From Streptomyces sp. STR69 (lineage in GTDB: Bacteria > Actinomycetota > Actinomycetes > Streptomycetales > Streptomycetaceae), in assembly GCF_024519455.1 (NCBI RefSeq), contig NZ_JALJRY010000004.1, forward strand, positions 1 to 64,000: a stretch of 64,000 nt of DNA, given 5' to 3'. Every line of letters starts with the position of its first letter. Within the stretch, counting starts at the first letter, position 1. The notes below the pieces were generated by a model. It worked only from the letters and a program-made list of their open reading frames with translations, searched no databases and was not told where the DNA came from. Shown piece by piece: positions 8,524 to 15,422 of this stretch. Position numbers and translations under genes: made by a program.

Positions 8524-8623
8524 GGAACGCAGAGACCTGAGGCGGCCGGTCCCGGATTCGAGCGGAGCGCATTCTTCGGCTCCGACGCCTGGCCTCACAT
8601 CCACAGTCGTCACGCCTAGGGCC

Positions 8624-9046
8624 TCATCCAAGGAACGACAGCCGAACCACCCTGTTCAAATTATCCCGGTTCGTGTCGACCAGACACACCGACTGCCACG
8701 TCCCCAACTCCAGCCGCCCGCCCAGCACCGGCAACGTCGCGTGCGGCGGTACGAAGGCCGGGAGGACGTGGTCGCGGCCGTGGCCGGGGCTGCCGTGGCG
8801 GTGCTGCCAGCGGTCGTCGGCGGGGAGGAGGGTGTGCAGGGCGGCGAGGAGGTCGTCGTCGCTGCCCGCGCCCGTTTCGAGAATCGCGACGCCCGCGGTG
8901 GCGTGCGGGACGAAGACGTTGAGGAGGCCGTCACGGCCGGCCGCCACCTCCCGCAGGAAGGCCTCGCAGTCGCCGGTCAGGTCCATGACCCGCTCCCGGG
9001 AGCCGGTGGTGATGTTGAGGACTCGGGTGGTGAAGGCAGCTGACAT
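8624..9046 (-). CDS. YjbQ-family protein (secondary thiamine-phosphate synthase-like)
   Basis: A 140-residue protein of the UPF0047/YjbQ family, a small beta-barrel that forms trimers and is annotated as having weak thiamine-phosphate synthase activity; its true role is unsettled. The signature VFVPHATAGVAILE (about residues 44-57) and HRHGSPGHGRDHVLPAF are typical, with conserved His residues for a metal site, and the protein ends with LGTWQSVCLVDTNRDN, again family-typical. I took the ATG at 9046; an in-frame ATG at 9064 adds six residues. It stands alone, divergent from the sulfonate operon. Confidence 0.88.
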   Translation of the reverse strand: MSAAFTTRVLNITTGSRERVMDLTGDCEAFLREVAAGRDGLLNVFVPHATAGVAILETGAGSDDDLLAALHTLLPADDRWQHRHGSPGHGRDHVLPAFVPPHATLPVLGGRLELGTWQSVCLVDTNRDNLNRVVRLSFLG

Positions 9047-9131
9047 GCCCCCATCCTGACCCATACGTCGGGTCGCCCACCGGGTCGCCCGACCGGCCAG
9101 TGATACGAGGGGTCCAGTCCGCGAGACACCG

Positions 9132-9161
9132 TTGACCGTGGCACGCCATCTGGCCTAGTTT
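9132..9161 (+). promoter_or_regulatory. Promoter giving a leaderless transcript for the ssu leader peptide
   Basis: A -35 TTGACC (9132-9137) and a -10 TAGTTT (9156-9161) are separated by 18 bp. The ATG of the leader peptide is at 9169, 7 nt after the -10, so transcription should begin at or within a base or two of the start codon. This is the clearest sigma70-type promoter I see in the window. Confidence 0.7.
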
Positions 9162-9168
9162 CGCCCGC

Positions 9169-9252
9169 ATGTTGCGTTCAGTTCTGCTCACCACGCGCGG
9201 TCACATCGACCTGCTGCGGGTGGCCTCCGCCGCGTGTTGCCGCGGCTGCTGA
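9169..9252 (+). CDS. Cys-rich leader peptide of the sulfonate operon (27 aa)
   Basis: A 27-codon reading frame starting ATG TTG CGT and ending in the residues CCRGC before TGA. The core RGHIDLLRVASA matches the small actinobacterial leader peptides found before sulfate and sulfonate uptake genes, which share an HIDLxRVxSAxC pattern. Terminal Cys codons (TGT, TGC, then TGC) make ribosome pausing depend on charged tRNA-Cys, as shown for mycobacterial Cys-rich short ORFs. The start codon sits right after the -10 element, implying a leaderless message. Downstream inverted repeats (9263-9333) could form the switching structure. It probably senses cysteine supply and controls ssuCBAD. Confidence 0.75.
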   Translation: MLRSVLLTTRGHIDLLRVASAACCRGC

Positions 9253-9262
9253 CGCCTTCTTC

Positions 9263-9333
9263 CGCCTCACCCCTTCTTTTCCCGCACTCCGTCGCGTCCG
9301 CGTACACCGTCGTGACGCGGCGGCGTTGAGGCG
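9263..9333 (+). promoter_or_regulatory. Possible attenuator structure before ssuC
   Basis: Outer arms CGCCTCA (9263-9269) and TGAGGCG (9327-9333) enclose a second pair, CCGTCGCGTC (9289-9298) and GACGCGGCGG (9314-9323), the latter with one G-U pair. The structure starts 10 nt after the leader-peptide stop, close enough for a stalled ribosome to alter it. No T-run is present, so it might act through Rho or on translation. Folding was judged by eye only. Confidence 0.4.
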
Positions 9334-9379
9334 TATCCCCTTCCTCAGCGGACGCTCTCCCCCACTCCGTGGAGCACCC

Positions 9380-10273
9380 ATGAGCATCAGCCATGCCCCA
9401 CCCGACTCCTCCGGGCCCGACATTTCTCGTATATCCACCTCGAAGGCCGCCCCGGACGAGCACGCGCCCCTCGATCTCGTCCCGCTCGTCCCCACCTCCT
9501 CCCGCCGCACTCGCGTCCCCCGCTGGCTGCGCCGCACCACCGGCCCGCTCGTACTGCTCGCGCTGTGGCAACTCCTCAGCAGCACAGGCGTGTTGACCTC
9601 AGACGTGCTCGCCTCGCCGGGGCGGATCGCACATGTCGGCTGGGATCTGATCGACAGCGGTTCACTCACCTCGGCCATGGCCACCTCGCTCCAGCGCGTC
9701 GCGATCGGGCTGCTCCTCGGCACCGTCATCGGCACCGGACTCGCCCTCGTCTCCGGTCTGTTCAGGATCGGCGAGGACCTGGTCGACGCACCCGTGCAGA
9801 TGCTGCGGACCGTGCCCTTCGTCGGACTGATCCCGCTGTTCATCATCTGGTTCGGTATCGGCGAGGCGCCCAAGGTCGCCATCATCACGCTCGGCGTGAC
9901 CTTCCCCCTCTATCTCAACGTCTACGCCGGAATCCGGGGCGTGGACAGCCAGTTGATCGAGGCCGGGGAGTCGATGGGGCTGTCCCGCTGGGGGCTCGTA
10001 CGGCATGTGGTGCTGCCGGGTGCGCTGCCCAACGCGATGACCGGGCTGCGCTACTCCCTCGGTATCGCCTGGCTGGCGCTCGTCTTCGCCGAGCAGATCA
10101 ACGCGGACGCCGGGATCGGCTTCCTCATGGTGCAGGCGCGGGACTTCCTGCAGACCGACGTGATCGTGGTCTGCCTGATCGTCTACGCCTTCCTCGGCCT
10201 GCTGGCCGACTTCGTCGTCCGAACCCTCGAAAGGCTGCTGCTGCAATGGCGACCGACGTTCACGGGCCGGTGA
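9380..10273 (+). CDS. ssuC: Sulfonate-type ABC transporter permease
   Basis: A 297-residue inner-membrane permease of the SsuC/TauC/NrtB family with about six membrane helices (first at about residues 55-75). The EAA cytoplasmic loop that contacts the ATPase is visible as EAGESMGLSRWGLVRHVVLPG (loop about residue 195). ATG at 9380 has GGAG five bases upstream; the longer frame to 9326 has no reason to be used. It is first in an operon with the ATPase, the binding lipoprotein and an alkanesulfonate monooxygenase, so organosulfonates are the likely substrate. Expression probably depends on the Cys-rich leader peptide at 9169-9252. Confidence 0.9.
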   Translation: MSISHAPPDSSGPDISRISTSKAAPDEHAPLDLVPLVPTSSRRTRVPRWLRRTTGPLVLLALWQLLSSTGVLTSDVLASPGRIAHVGWDLIDSGSLTSAMATSLQRVAIGLLLGTVIGTGLALVSGLFRIGEDLVDAPVQMLRTVPFVGLIPLFIIWFGIGEAPKVAIITLGVTFPLYLNVYAGIRGVDSQLIEAGESMGLSRWGLVRHVVLPGALPNAMTGLRYSLGIAWLALVFAEQINADAGIGFLMVQARDFLQTDVIVVCLIVYAFLGLLADFVVRTLERLLLQWRPTFTGR

Positions 10274-11013
10274 CCGCGCGATCGGCGGCTGCGGCGCCGG
10301 CGACCACGCAGGCGGTACGGGTCGAGGGGCTGACCCGCTCCTTCGACGGCCGTCCCGTCATCGACAAGCTTCAACTCGACGTACGGCAGGGCGAGTTCGT
10401 GGCACTGCTCGGCCGCAGCGGCTGCGGCAAGTCCACGTTGCTGCGCATCCTCGCCGGGCTCGACCGGGACATCGAGGGCACCGTCCTCGTGCCGCGCCGC
10501 AAGGCCGTCGCGTTCCAGGCGCCCCGGCTGATGCCGTGGAAGAAGGTGTGGCGCAACGTCCTGCTCGGCCTGCCCGGCAAGCCCGAACGGGCCGTGGCGG
10601 AGCGGGCGTTGGCGGAGGTCGGGCTCGGGGACCACGCCGACGCCTGGCCCAAGACGCTCTCCGGCGGCGAAGCGCAGCGTGCCTCGCTGGCCCGGGCCCT
10701 GGTGCGCGAGCCCGATCTGCTGCTGCTCGACGAGCCGTTCGGCGCGCTCGACGCCCTCACCCGTATCAAGGCCCAGCGGCTGGTGGGCGAGTTGTGGCAA
10801 CGGCGGGGCTGCGCCGTCCTGTTGGTGACCCACGACGTCGAGGAGGCCGTGCTGCTCGCCGACCGTGTCCTGGTGATGGACGACGGCGTCATCGCACACG
10901 AGCAGCGCATCGATCTCGACCGGCCGCGCGACATCACCGACCCCCGGTTCGCCGAACTCCGCGCCGGACTCCTGGAACGCCTCGGCGTCGACACCGCCGC
11001 CGAAGCCGCCTGA
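10246..11013 (+). CDS. ssuB: Sulfonate ABC transporter ATP-binding protein
   Basis: A 255-residue ABC ATPase. It has Walker A GRSGCGKST (about residues 54-62), signature LSGGEAQR (about residue 139), Walker B LLLLDEPFGALD and the H-loop VTHD. The APRLMPWKKVWRNV segment around the Q-loop is typical of SsuB/NrtD/TauB proteins. The ATG at 10246 overlaps the permease gene by 28 nt, showing tight coupling. It energises uptake through SsuC. Confidence 0.92.
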   Translation: MATDVHGPVTARSAAAAPATTQAVRVEGLTRSFDGRPVIDKLQLDVRQGEFVALLGRSGCGKSTLLRILAGLDRDIEGTVLVPRRKAVAFQAPRLMPWKKVWRNVLLGLPGKPERAVAERALAEVGLGDHADAWPKTLSGGEAQRASLARALVREPDLLLLDEPFGALDALTRIKAQRLVGELWQRRGCAVLLVTHDVEEAVLLADRVLVMDDGVIAHEQRIDLDRPRDITDPRFAELRAGLLERLGVDTAAEAA

Positions 11014-11031
11014 ACTCCCCGACGTATCAGC

Positions 11032-11076
11032 CCAGTTACCGAAAACAGTTAGTTGCCGAGACCAGTTACCGAGAAC
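11032..11076 (+). repeat. Imperfect direct repeat in the ssuB-ssuA gap
   Basis: CCAGTTACCGAAAAC (11032-11046) recurs as CCAGTTACCGAGAAC (11062-11076), 14 of 15 bases alike and exactly 30 bp apart, with a partial third copy (AGTTGCCGAGAC) between. It occupies nearly the whole gap between the ssuB stop and the ssuA start. It may be a duplication scar or a binding site. Confidence 0.45.
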
Positions 11077-11087
11077 GGACTCCCCCC

Positions 11088-12113
11088 ATGCGACGAAGCC
11101 TCGTCCCCGCGGCCCTGCTGCTCCCCCTCGCCCTCCTGCTCACCGCCTGTGGCGGGAACTCGGCCGCCGAGACCTCGACCGGCACCGACGGCAAGGGCTC
11201 CCTCACGCTCAACGTCGGTGACCAGAAGGGTGGTTCGGAGGCGGTGCTGCGGGCCGCCGGTGAACTCAAGAACCTGGACTACAAGATCAAGTGGTCCACG
11301 TTCACCTCCGGCCCGCCACTTCTGGAGGCCGTCAACGCCAAGGCCGTCGACATCGGCGGTGTCGGCAACACTCCGCCGGTGTTCGCGGCGGGCGCGGGCT
11401 CGAAGATCAAGGTGGTGGCCGCCTGGCACGGCACGTCCGAGGGCGACGCCGTCCTCGTGCCGAAGGACTCGAAGCTCACCTCGCCGCAACAGCTCAAGGG
11501 CAAGTCCATAGCCGTGGCGCAGGGTTCGTCCGCGCACTTCCAGCTCGTCGCCTCCCTCAAGGCGGCCGGGCTCGCGCTGAGCGACGTCAAGGTGAAGTAC
11601 CTCCAACCGGCCGACGCACTGGCCGCGTTCACCTCCGGCAAGGTGGACGCGTGGGCGGTGTGGGACCCGTACACCTCGCAGATCCTCCAGGCCGAGCAGG
11701 GCCGCGTCCTCACCACCGGCCAGGGCGTGACCAACGGGCTCACCTTCCAGGTGGCGGCGCCCGGCGCGCTCCAGGACAAGAAGAAGGCCGCCGCGATCAA
11801 GGACTACCTGGACCGGCTGCGGCGGGCCCAGACATGGGTGTTCTCCCATCAGGAGGCGTGGGCCAAGGTGTGGTCGAAGGACACCGGGCTGCCGTACGCG
11901 GTGGCGCTGGCCTCGGTGAAGCGGACCAACTCGACCCGGGTGTCGGTCGCGGTCGACCCGCCGCTCATCGCCTCGGAGCAGCAGATCGCCGACACCTTCA
12001 CCCAACTCAAGCTGATTCCACGGAAGGTGGACTTCGCCGAGTTCGTGGACACGCGCTACAACGGCGACCTGCCGGCCTCCACCTCCGCCCCGCGCACCAG
12101 CGGAGGTTCGTGA
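11088..12113 (+). CDS. ssuA: Sulfonate-binding lipoprotein
   Basis: A 341-residue periplasmic-type solute-binding protein of the SsuA/TauA/NMT1 family. An N-terminal signal peptide ends in the lipobox LLTAC (Cys about residue 21), so it is anchored outside the membrane. Typical features are VGDQKGGSEAVLRAAG, the SGPPLLEAVNAKAVDIG ligand loop and AVWDPYTSQI near residue 190. It delivers sulfonates to SsuC/SsuB. The ATG at 11088 lies 74 nt after ssuB, with only a weak ribosome site; the gap contains a repeat. It sits immediately before the ssuD-like monooxygenase gene. Confidence 0.9.
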   Translation: MRRSLVPAALLLPLALLLTACGGNSAAETSTGTDGKGSLTLNVGDQKGGSEAVLRAAGELKNLDYKIKWSTFTSGPPLLEAVNAKAVDIGGVGNTPPVFAAGAGSKIKVVAAWHGTSEGDAVLVPKDSKLTSPQQLKGKSIAVAQGSSAHFQLVASLKAAGLALSDVKVKYLQPADALAAFTSGKVDAWAVWDPYTSQILQAEQGRVLTTGQGVTNGLTFQVAAPGALQDKKKAAAIKDYLDRLRRAQTWVFSHQEAWAKVWSKDTGLPYAVALASVKRTNSTRVSVAVDPPLIASEQQIADTFTQLKLIPRKVDFAEFVDTRYNGDLPASTSAPRTSGGS

Positions 12114-12114
12114 C

Positions 12115-13257
12115 ATGGGTGTGCGTCTGCACTGGTTCCTGCCGACCGGCGGCGACGGCCGTACCCTCGTCGACCGGCACGCCTACGGGCCCAACCGCGC
12201 GGGGGCGGTCCGCGGGGTGCGTCCGCCGGACATCGAGTACCTCGCCCAAATCGCCAAGGCCGCCGAGCAGTTGGGCTTCGAGGCGGTACTCACGCCGACC
12301 GGCACCTGGTGCGAGGACGCCTGGCTGACCACTGTGGCGCTGGCCCAGCACACCGAGCGGCTGAAGTTCCTGGTGGCGTTCCGGCCCGGGGTGATCTCGC
12401 CGACGCTGGCCGCGCAGATGGCGGCGACCTATCAACGCCTTACGCGTGGACGGCTGTTGCTCAACGTCGTCACCGGTGGCGACTCGGCCGAGCAACGGCG
12501 CTTCGGCGACCGTCTCGACCACGACCGGCGGTATGCCCGTACGGACGAGTTCCTGTCGGTCGTACGAGGGGTGTGGCGAGGAGAGCCGTACGACTTCGAC
12601 GGTGTGCACTACCAGGTCGAGGGCGGGCTCACCGCGCTGCCGCCCGATCCGGTGCCGCAGGTGTTCTTCGGTGGGTCGTCGGCGGCGGCCGGGCCGGTGG
12701 CCGCCCGGCATGCGGACGTGTATCTCACCTGGGGAGAACCGCCGGCGCAGGTCAAGGAGAAGATCGACTGGATTCGCGGGCTCGCCGAGCGCGAGGGGCG
12801 GGACGTGCGGTTCGGGGTGCGGCTGCACACCATCTCGCGGGACTCGTCGGCCGAGGCGTGGGCGACCGCGAACCGGCTGCTCGACGACCTCGACGCGGAC
12901 ACGATCGCGGCGGCGCAGGCCGCCCTCGGGCGCAGTGAGTCGGTGGGCCAGCAGCGGATGCTGGCGCTCCACGGCGGCTCGCGGGACGAGCTGGAGATCC
13001 ACCCGAACCTGTGGGCAGGGGTCGGTCTCGTCCGGGGCGGCGCGGGCACCGCGCTCGTCGGCAGCCATGCCGAGGTCGCCGATCTGATCGAGGAGTACCA
13101 CTCGCTGGGTGTCGAGCACTTCGTGCTGTCCGGGTATCCGCATCTGGAGGAGGCGTACTGGTTCGGCGAGGGCGTGATTCCCGAGCTGGCGGCGCGCGGG
13201 CTGGTCGAGGGGCCGACGCGGGCGGGTGTGCCGTTTCTCGTGGGCAGCGGGTGCTGA
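12115..13257 (+). CDS. ssuD: FMNH2-dependent alkanesulfonate monooxygenase
   Basis: A 380-residue LLM-class (luciferase-like) flavin-dependent oxidoreductase, the usual length of SsuD. It starts with VRLHWFLPTGGDGRT, keeps the family blocks LLLNVVTGGD and FGGSSAAAGPVAARHADVYL, and ends with HFVLSGYPHLEEAYWFGEGV, all characteristic of SsuD. It cleaves alkanesulfonates to aldehyde and sulfite with reduced FMN supplied by a separate reductase, which I do not see in this window. The ATG lies one base after the ssuA stop with GGAGG eight bases upstream, so it belongs to the ssu operon and works in sulfur scavenging. Confidence 0.92.
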   Translation: MGVRLHWFLPTGGDGRTLVDRHAYGPNRAGAVRGVRPPDIEYLAQIAKAAEQLGFEAVLTPTGTWCEDAWLTTVALAQHTERLKFLVAFRPGVISPTLAAQMAATYQRLTRGRLLLNVVTGGDSAEQRRFGDRLDHDRRYARTDEFLSVVRGVWRGEPYDFDGVHYQVEGGLTALPPDPVPQVFFGGSSAAAGPVAARHADVYLTWGEPPAQVKEKIDWIRGLAEREGRDVRFGVRLHTISRDSSAEAWATANRLLDDLDADTIAAAQAALGRSESVGQQRMLALHGGSRDELEIHPNLWAGVGLVRGGAGTALVGSHAEVADLIEEYHSLGVEHFVLSGYPHLEEAYWFGEGVIPELAARGLVEGPTRAGVPFLVGSGC

Positions 13258-13297
13258 GCGCGGGAAGATCCACGGGCCCGGTGCTGTTCGTAGAAGC

Positions 13298-14374
13298 GTG
13301 AACAACACTCGCGAGGTCGACGTGGTCGTCATAGGCGCCGGGCAGGCAGGACTGGCCGGCGCCTATCACCTGCGGCGCACCGGATTCGAGCCGGAGCGCG
13401 ACTTCGTGGTGCTGGACCACGCGCCCGCGCCGGGTGGCGCCTGGCAGTTCCGGTGGCCGTCACTGACGTACGGCAAGGTGCACGGGATGCACGCGCTGCC
13501 TGGCATGGAGCTCACCGACGCCGATCCGGCCCGCCCGTCCGCCGAGGTCATCGCCGAGTACTTCACCGCCTACGAGCGCGCCTTCGACCTGCGGGTGCGG
13601 CGGCCGGTGGACGTGCAGGCGGTGCGGGAGGGCGAGGGCGGGCGGCTGCTCGTCGAGACGTCCGACGGGGTGTGGTCGACACGGGCGCTGATCAACGCGA
13701 CCGGCACCTGGGACCGGCCGTTCTGGCCTCGCTATCCGGGCCAGGAGACGTTTCGGGGGCGGCAGTTGCACACCGCGCAGTACCCGGGGCCCGAGGAGTT
13801 CGCCGGGCTGCGGGTGGTCGTGGTGGGCGGGGGCGCGTCCGGTACGCAGCATCTGATGGAGCTGGCGCCGTATGCGGCGGCGACGACGTGGGTGACGCGG
13901 CGTCCGCCGGTCTTCCGCGAGGGGCCCTTCACCGAGGATGTGGGGCGGGCGGCCGTCGCGCTGGTGGAGGAGCGGGTGCGGCAGGGGCTGCCGCCGAGGA
14001 GTGTCGTCTCCGTGACGGGGCTGCCGCTGAACGACGCGATCCGGCAGGCGATCGCGGACGGGGTCCTGGACCGGCAGCCGATGTTCGACCGGATCACGCC
14101 CGAGGGCGTGGCCTGGGACGACAGCCGGCATGTGGACGCCGATGTCATCCTGTGGGCGACCGGGTTCCGGGCCGCGATCGACCACCTGGCACCGCTGAAG
14201 CTGCGCGGCCCGGGCGGCGGAATCCGCCTCGACGGCACCCGGGTGGCCGCCGATCCACGCATCCATCTGGTCGGCTACGGGCCGTCCGCGAGCACCATCG
14301 GCGCCAACCGCGCGGGGCGTGCGGCCGTACGGGACATCAGGCGGCTGTTGGCCGGGGAGCCGGTCGCGGTCTGA
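13298..14374 (+). CDS. Flavin-containing monooxygenase-like oxidoreductase
   Basis: A 358-residue class B flavoprotein monooxygenase-like protein. It has the FAD Rossmann motif VVVIGAGQAG (about residues 9-18), the NADPH motif VVVVGGGASGTQ near residue 172, and the ATGFR box near residue 288. GTG at 13298 is the likely start, 40 nt after ssuD. Its place at the end of the ssu operon suggests a role in sulfur-compound oxidation, or that it helps release sulfur from another organosulfur source; this is inference. A hairpin at 14473-14521 follows. Confidence 0.84.
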   Translation: MNNTREVDVVVIGAGQAGLAGAYHLRRTGFEPERDFVVLDHAPAPGGAWQFRWPSLTYGKVHGMHALPGMELTDADPARPSAEVIAEYFTAYERAFDLRVRRPVDVQAVREGEGGRLLVETSDGVWSTRALINATGTWDRPFWPRYPGQETFRGRQLHTAQYPGPEEFAGLRVVVVGGGASGTQHLMELAPYAAATTWVTRRPPVFREGPFTEDVGRAAVALVEERVRQGLPPRSVVSVTGLPLNDAIRQAIADGVLDRQPMFDRITPEGVAWDDSRHVDADVILWATGFRAAIDHLAPLKLRGPGGGIRLDGTRVAADPRIHLVGYGPSASTIGANRAGRAAVRDIRRLLAGEPVAV

Positions 14375-14387
14375 GGTCGTTCCTCCG

Positions 14388-14546
14388 GGGTCACTTCGTG
14401 GGCGGCATGGGGTGCCGGGGTCAAGAGCGCGCGGACCGGCTCCGATACGGCGCCGTTCTCGCGGCCGTTGGCGACGTCGGGCGGCTGTCGGCCCGAAAGC
14501 CGAGCGCCGCTGCCCGACGTCGTCCCGGGCGGGTCACTTCGTGGGC
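14388..14546. repeat. 16-bp exact direct repeat reproducing the mltG 3' end
   Basis: GGGTCACTTCGTGGGC occurs at 14388-14403 and again at 14531-14546. The second copy carries the last codons and stop of the MltG-like gene (minus strand), so the first looks like a displaced copy of that 3' end. Confidence 0.5.
14473..14521. terminator. Hairpin between convergent genes
   Basis: Perfect 10-bp arms GACGTCGGGC (14473-14482) and GCCCGACGTC (14512-14521), with more pairing possible inside the 29-nt loop. It lies between the ends of the flavin monooxygenase gene (plus) and the MltG-like gene (minus) and could terminate both. Confidence 0.6.
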
Positions 14547-15379
14547 TGGGAACTGCCGCTCTTCTGGGCCGCGTTGAACTCGGCGACATTGCGCTGGTGT
14601 TCCTCGTAGGTGGCCGCGAAGCGGGTGTCGCCGGGCTTGACCGTGACGAAGTAGAGCCAGTCGCCCGGGGGCGGGTTGATCGCGGCGCGCATCGCGTCCT
14701 CGCCCGGGTTGTCGATCGGGGTGGGCGGCAGGCCCATGCGCTGGTAGGAGTTGTAGGGGCTGTCGAGGCGGGTGTCGCTGGAGGTCGTCCGCAACGTGGC
14801 CCGGTTCAGGGCGTAGTTGATGGTCGAGTCCATCTGCAGGGGCATCCCGCGTTCGAGGCGGTTGAAGATGACCCTGGCCACCTTCCCCATGTCGGCCTTG
14901 GTCGCCGCCTCGGCCTGCACGATGCTCGCGATGGTGACCGCCTGGTAGACGTTCATCGCGTTGCGCTGCGCGCCGGCGGCGACCGGCGCTCCGTTGAACT
15001 TCTGGCTCGCGATGTTGACCATGAACGACAGGAGCGATTCCGGCGTCGCCTTCTCCTTCAGCGGATAGGTCGCCGGGAAGAGGTAGCCCTCGGGGTTGCC
15101 CTCCGCGTCGTTCGGCAGTTTGAGGCCGGCTTTCGGGATGGACTTCTTGGTGGTGCCGGCCGGGAGCGCGAGGGCCTTGTCGACGGCGTCGTAGATCTGG
15201 CCCGAGCGCCAGCCCTCCGGGATGACCAGTGAGGTGGGGCGTGCGTCTCCCCCGTCTTCCAGGCTGAGCAGCGGCACCGCCACGGCGGTACCGGCCACGA
15301 CGGCCCCGGTCGCGATGAGGGCGACCCGGCCCCGGCGGGTCAGTCGAATCGTGCTCCGTGGCGGAGTGTTCATCTGCAT
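14534..15379 (-). CDS. mltG: MltG-like endolytic transglycosylase
   Basis: A 281-residue membrane-anchored protein of the YceG/MltG family, which cuts nascent peptidoglycan strands. One N-terminal helix (about residues 20-42) follows a basic tail. Family blocks seen are GNPEGYLFPATYPL, whose Glu is the expected catalytic residue, VTIASIVQAEA, NRLERGMPLQMDSTINYAL and SPYNSYQRMGLPPTPIDNPG. In the second block Gln stands where many MltG proteins have Glu. It is shorter than the main streptomycete MltG, lacking a long N-terminal extension and an obvious LysM part, so it may be a second paralogue. Monocistronic. Confidence 0.86.
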   Translation of the reverse strand: MQMNTPPRSTIRLTRRGRVALIATGAVVAGTAVAVPLLSLEDGGDARPTSLVIPEGWRSGQIYDAVDKALALPAGTTKKSIPKAGLKLPNDAEGNPEGYLFPATYPLKEKATPESLLSFMVNIASQKFNGAPVAAGAQRNAMNVYQAVTIASIVQAEAATKADMGKVARVIFNRLERGMPLQMDSTINYALNRATLRTTSSDTRLDSPYNSYQRMGLPPTPIDNPGEDAMRAAINPPPGDWLYFVTVKPGDTRFAATYEEHQRNVAEFNAAQKSGSSQPTK

Positions 15380-15422
15380 GCGGGCACGGTAACCCGCATA
15401 TCGTCACAATCCCGGCATATCT

